Source: an uncultured Bacilli bacterium
GTDB taxonomy: Bacteria > Bacillota_I > Bacilli_A > RF39 > UBA660
NCBI GenBank assembly: GCA_910586195.1
Contig: CAJUHO010000026.1
Coordinates: forward strand, 1-16,714
DNA: 16,714 bases
Reading direction: 5' to 3'
Part shown: in pieces, positions 14,311 to 16,714 of the stretch
Layout: every line of letters begins with the position of its first letter
Position numbering within the stretch: position 1 is the first letter of the stretch
Program-made: the position numbers and the translations under genes
Notes under the pieces: generated by a model
The model's database searches: none
What the model saw: only the letters and a program-made list of their open reading frames with translations
Told to the model about the DNA's origin: nothing

Positions 14311-16125
14311 ATGATAGGAAAAATAAAATATCAATTGAGAAAAAGATTTATAAAGAGAAATAGTTACATTGTTTTAATAGGAATTGTCAGTTTATTTTTA
14401 ATAGTGGGAGGATTTTCCTATGCTTTGTTTACAAGTGGTGCAGAAAGAAAAGGTTCTCTAAATATCGTAACAGGAGAAATAGCAGCAACAATAGAGAGTG
14501 AGGGTTTAGATAAGAATCATAGTATAGTAATCAAAAGTGGAGAAAGTAAAGAAATAGTAATTACTTTGAAGAATGAAAATCAGATGGATGCAAAGTTTAA
14601 CTTTTGGTATGAAGTAGCAGATGGAGTGAATGTCAGTTATGATAGTACAAAAGATATACCTATGGGAGAAGAAGGAGAAGTAATAAAGAATAATGGAGTA
14701 AAAACGTATCGTTTGAAGATAGCAAACAATACAGATAAAGATGAGGTAATGATATTTGGGAGTAATGGAGGACTATATAATAAGGAGTTAGCTTTTCCAA
14801 GTGGTAAGAAAATAGTAGAAGGAATCATTCCAGTAGTAGATACAGAAGCCAACATGATAAAAGTAGTATGGAATGAATCTAGTAGCACTTGGGAAAAGGT
14901 AGACAATAATAATTGGTACGATTATGATTTTGGAAAATGGGCCAATGCTGTAACTGTGACAAGTGCTACAAGAAGTAAATATCAAAGTGCGACAAGTGGA
15001 ACAGTAATTCCTATGAGCGATATTGAAACGATGTGGGTATATATCCCAAGGTATTCTTATACGATAGGAAGTGAAGATGGGACTGCTTATTATGGTAAAC
15101 AGGGAGAATATTTGAATAGTGTACCAACCCAAGCATTACCAGGAGAAATTGATATAAAGTTTATAAAGAAGGACAAGAAAGAGTTGGGAAGTGCTCGGTA
15201 TAAAGTTGCAGAAAAGAGAAGTGGATGGAGAACACCAGATGGCTTTACTTTTGGAGATGAGGAGTTAAGTGGGATGTGGGTAGGAAAATTTGAGACGAGT
15301 AGTTCAAATCCAACTGCTATATTTGGTGGAGGAAATGTAACAACGTTAGATGCTATGGTAAAGCCGAATGTCACAAGTTGGAGAGGAATACAGGTAGCCA
15401 ACATTGCAGAAATTGGAAGAAATATCACAAAAAGCAATAATCGCTATGGATTTAGTACAGATAAGTTAAACTCTCATGCGATGAAGAATAGTGAATGGGC
15501 GCTAGTTGCCTATCTTTCCCAAAGTAAATATGGAAAGTTAGGTAATAAAGATTATGATGGGAAAAATAAGGAAATATATATAAACAGTTCGAGTACTATG
15601 TTAACTGGGTGTAGTCATGGAGGTGTAAATAATATAGAAAGTGGATTAGGATGCAAGTATCAGTATCATATAGGTTTATTAGGAACAGGAGCATCAACGA
15701 CAGGAACAATCTATGGAATCTATGATATGAGTGGGGGAAGTTGGGAATATGTAATGGGAAATTATGCTCCAGCAGGACAGAAATATTCTGGAAATAAAAC
15801 CTTAAATAATTCGGGCTATACGGGTCTACTTTTAGATGGTAGTAAGTATACAGGAAAGAATTGGTTAGATGATAAGTATTATGATTTTTATACAAGTAGT
15901 GATTTATTAATGGCATGTAAAGGAAAAGCTTGTATAAGTCAAGCATTAAATGAAACGGAAGGCTGGTATGGAGATTATATGCAAATGATTAGTTCACAGT
16001 GGCCCTGGGGAAGAAGAAGTGGAAATTATGCAATAGGAGAAGAGGCAGGCATTTTTTATTTTTATCGACTTGGAGGGGATGAAGCAACTGAAATAGCATT
16101 TCGATTGGTATTAAGTGCAAGTTAA
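14311..16125 (+). CDS. Paralogue 3: anchored camelysin-like / FGE (C-type-lectin-like) surface protein
   Basis: A 604-residue member of the same family, with hydrophobic segment SYIVLIGIVSLFLIVGGFSY then ALFTSGAERKGSLNIVTGEI. Its camelysin-like domain is the most divergent of the set (about residues 40-185), and the linker IIPVVDTEANMIKVVWNE differs from the ITVVKDNNMIAVVYNE of paralogues 1 and 2. From WVYIPRYSYTIG onward it rejoins the family, with a 95-bp stretch (15040-15134) apparently identical to paralogue 1 (10704-10798). The FGE-like domain has GIYDMSGGSWEYVMG and ends AFRLVLSAS. The two cysteine pairs are kept (TGCSHG...GCKY and ACKGKAC). GAGG precedes ATG 14311. Its variable tail (PWGRRSGNYAIGEEAGVFYF and on) is charged, unlike the neutral tails of paralogues 1 and 2. 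Confidence 0.85.
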   Translation: MIGKIKYQLRKRFIKRNSYIVLIGIVSLFLIVGGFSYALFTSGAERKGSLNIVTGEIAATIESEGLDKNHSIVIKSGESKEIVITLKNENQMDAKFNFWYEVADGVNVSYDSTKDIPMGEEGEVIKNNGVKTYRLKIANNTDKDEVMIFGSNGGLYNKELAFPSGKKIVEGIIPVVDTEANMIKVVWNESSSTWEKVDNNNWYDYDFGKWANAVTVTSATRSKYQSATSGTVIPMSDIETMWVYIPRYSYTIGSEDGTAYYGKQGEYLNSVPTQALPGEIDIKFIKKDKKELGSARYKVAEKRSGWRTPDGFTFGDEELSGMWVGKFETSSSNPTAIFGGGNVTTLDAMVKPNVTSWRGIQVANIAEIGRNITKSNNRYGFSTDKLNSHAMKNSEWALVAYLSQSKYGKLGNKDYDGKNKEIYINSSSTMLTGCSHGGVNNIESGLGCKYQYHIGLLGTGASTTGTIYGIYDMSGGSWEYVMGNYAPAGQKYSGNKTLNNSGYTGLLLDGSKYTGKNWLDDKYYDFYTSSDLLMACKGKACISQALNETEGWYGDYMQMISSQWPWGRRSGNYAIGEEAGIFYFYRLGGDEATEIAFRLVLSAS

Positions 16126-16135
16126 AATAAAAAAT

Positions 16136-16158
16136 TCATAAAGTAAAATACTTTATGA
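16136..16158 (+). repeat. Recombination-site-like repeat D-left
   Basis: Arms TCATAAAG and CTTTATGA around core TAAAATA, 10 bp after the paralogue 3 stop. Read leftward it is followed by AATTTTTTATTTT. Confidence 0.85.
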
Positions 16159-16180
16159 TAAGCGGATAAAAAGTATATCC

Positions 16181-16196
16181 TACTTATAAATAAGTA
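16181..16196. promoter_or_regulatory. Operator-like palindrome at the segment D promoter
   Basis: TACTTATAAATAAGTA, identical to the palindrome in segment B and placed the same way over the -10 and start region. Confidence 0.5.
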
Positions 16197-16221
16197 TACA
16201 ATGAGAAAAAAATATAATCAA
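16193..16221 (-). promoter_or_regulatory. Leftward promoter in segment D
   Basis: On the minus strand, -35 TTGATT (16216-16221), 17-bp spacer and -10 TATACT (16193-16198). Confidence 0.8.
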
Positions 16222-16399
16222 GTAAAAGATAATGGGAATCATTAATAAACAATGAAAAAAGTAGAATGATGAAAAGTAATAAATAGTCTAGTAGTAGTCA
16301 CTTAATACAGAATATGATAAAAAAAGACAATGTAGGTAAAAAATAAAAACAGTCATAAAATTAGTCAATTATAAAAGAATTATTGGTATAGAAGGAAAA

Positions 16400-16450
16400 T
16401 AACCTCAAAAGTCATAAAGTATTTTACTTTATGATAGAAAGATGAGGTTA
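16400..16450 (+). promoter_or_regulatory. Shine-Dalgarno-sequestering hairpin upstream of paralogue 4
   Basis: TAACCTCA (16400-16407) pairs over 8 bp with TGAGGTTA (16443-16450), covering the GAGG Shine-Dalgarno; the D-right site forms the inner stem. Confidence 0.7.
16412..16434 (-). repeat. Recombination-site-like repeat D-right
   Basis: Arms TCATAAAG and CTTTATGA around core TATTTTA, the exact reverse complement of D-left. Confidence 0.85.
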
Positions 16451-16455
16451 AAGAA

Positions 16456-16714
16456 ATGATAGGAAAAATAAAATATCAATTGAGAAAAAGATTTATAAAG
16501 AGAAATGGTTATATTGGTTTAGTAGGAATTGTCAGTTTGTTTTTAATAGTGGGAGGATTTTCCTATGCGATGTTTGCAGTGAAATCAGAGAATAGGGGAA
16601 CATTCAATATCGTAACGGGAGATTTAGTGATGGGTATAAAAAGCGAACAACTGGATGGTAAAAATGCCATAACAGTAGGGGCCAGAGAGAGCAAGGAAAT
16701 AACGGTTACATTAA
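16456..16714 (+). CDS. Paralogue 4 (5' part only): anchored camelysin-like surface protein
   Basis: The first 86 codons of a fourth family member, cut by the window end. The N-terminus MIGKIKYQLRKRFIKRN is that of paralogue 3, but after the hydrophobic segment it becomes paralogue-1-like (AMFAVKSENRGTFNIVTGDL, then TVGARESKEITVTL), so this copy is itself a mosaic. The last 30 or so bases match paralogue 1 at 10193-10227. GAGG lies 9 nt before ATG 16456. Whether a full FGE-like domain follows cannot be seen. Confidence 0.8.
   Translation, partial: MIGKIKYQLRKRFIKRNGYIGLVGIVSLFLIVGGFSYAMFAVKSENRGTFNIVTGDLVMGIKSEQLDGKNAITVGARESKEITVTL

Larger units (their letters stand above)
16136..16434. other. 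Putative invertible promoter segment D (OFF orientation)
   Basis: A 299-bp gene-free segment between paralogues 3 and 4, with the matched cores TAAAATA (left) and TATTTTA (right). It contains the leftward promoter at 16193-16221, a perfect palindrome over its start region, and AGTCA-N7-AGTCA at 16351-16367. Apart from scattered base changes and the site cores it copies segment C. Confidence 0.8.

Noticed and set aside
10446..15946. Minus-strand open frames opposite the three paralogues (such as 10446-10796, 13274-13804 and 15596-15946)
   Set aside because: They lie wholly within the paralogue genes, have no ribosome binding sites, and recur only because the coding strand is repeated.
11303..16125. 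A diversity-generating retroelement within the window
   Set aside because: No reverse transcriptase or template repeat is present, and the copies differ synonymously in the scaffold, which does not fit simple adenine-directed change from one template.
9660..16434. The ~300-bp segments as MITE-like mobile elements with terminal inverted repeats
   Set aside because: The ends are themselves palindromic arm-core-arm sites, no target-site duplications are evident, and every copy sits in the same place before a paralogue. Segmental duplication plus site-specific recombination explains this better, though it is not excluded.
9660..16434. The matched end sites as the closing stem of a large structured RNA
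   Set aside because: Matched cores would also look like covariation in an RNA stem, but each site is already self-complementary and the promoter points out of the enclosed segment, so such an RNA would not be transcribed from it.
9660..16434. The spaced repeats as a CRISPR array
   Set aside because: The repeats are about 280 bp to 2 kb apart, occur as inverted pairs, and flank conserved DNA rather than unique spacers.

Overview
The window is AT-rich and reads with the standard bacterial code: TGA is a genuine stop, for example in the TGA/ATG overlap at 5123-5126, and tryptophan is TGG. Shine-Dalgarno sites are strong, promoters follow a TTGATT-N17-TATACT pattern, ftsY is followed by a ylxM homologue, and surface proteins carry sortase-like tails. 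This suggests a low-GC Gram-positive bacterium (Bacillota/Bacilli, possibly one of the uncultured gut lineages near the Mollicutes). I cannot name a species.

The left part (1-8000) is mostly housekeeping. RNase J and a HExxH-motif protein of unknown function lie on the minus strand. An internally duplicated protein of unknown function lies on the plus strand, followed by an apparent operon of ftsY, a small three-helix membrane protein, ylxM and a frameshifted HIT-family gene. A HerA/DUF87-type ATPase comes next. At 8049-9611 is a surface protein with an N-terminal region resembling a thioester (TQxA) domain, a SpaA/Cna-B-like domain and a VPNTSS plus membrane tail.

The right part (9660-16714) is the remarkable one. 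It is a tandem array of four paralogous genes (the fourth runs off the window). Each encodes an N-terminally anchored extracellular protein of about 605 residues: membrane anchor, camelysin/TasA-like beta domain, and a C-terminal FGE-sulfatase/C-type-lectin-like domain. The last 40 or so residues vary at scattered positions on a conserved scaffold. Each gene is preceded by a segment of about 300 bp bounded by two 23-bp sites of the form TCATAAAG-N7-CTTTATGA. In all four segments the 7-bp cores of the two bounding sites are exact reverse complements of each other, while the core differs from segment to segment. Each segment carries one good sigma-A-type promoter, and in all four it points left, away from the downstream gene.

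The best explanation is an array of four independently addressed invertible promoters (phase-variation switches), all in the OFF orientation here. Core diversity keeps each switch from recombining with its neighbours. The segment ends appear to add two further layers of control. In the OFF orientation an AACCTC element pairs with the GAGGTT Shine-Dalgarno of the downstream gene, and the left site is followed, in the leftward direction, by a U-tract that could terminate the misdirected transcript. The geometry is read directly from the sequence; inversion itself and the recombinase are inferred, since no recombinase gene lies in this window.
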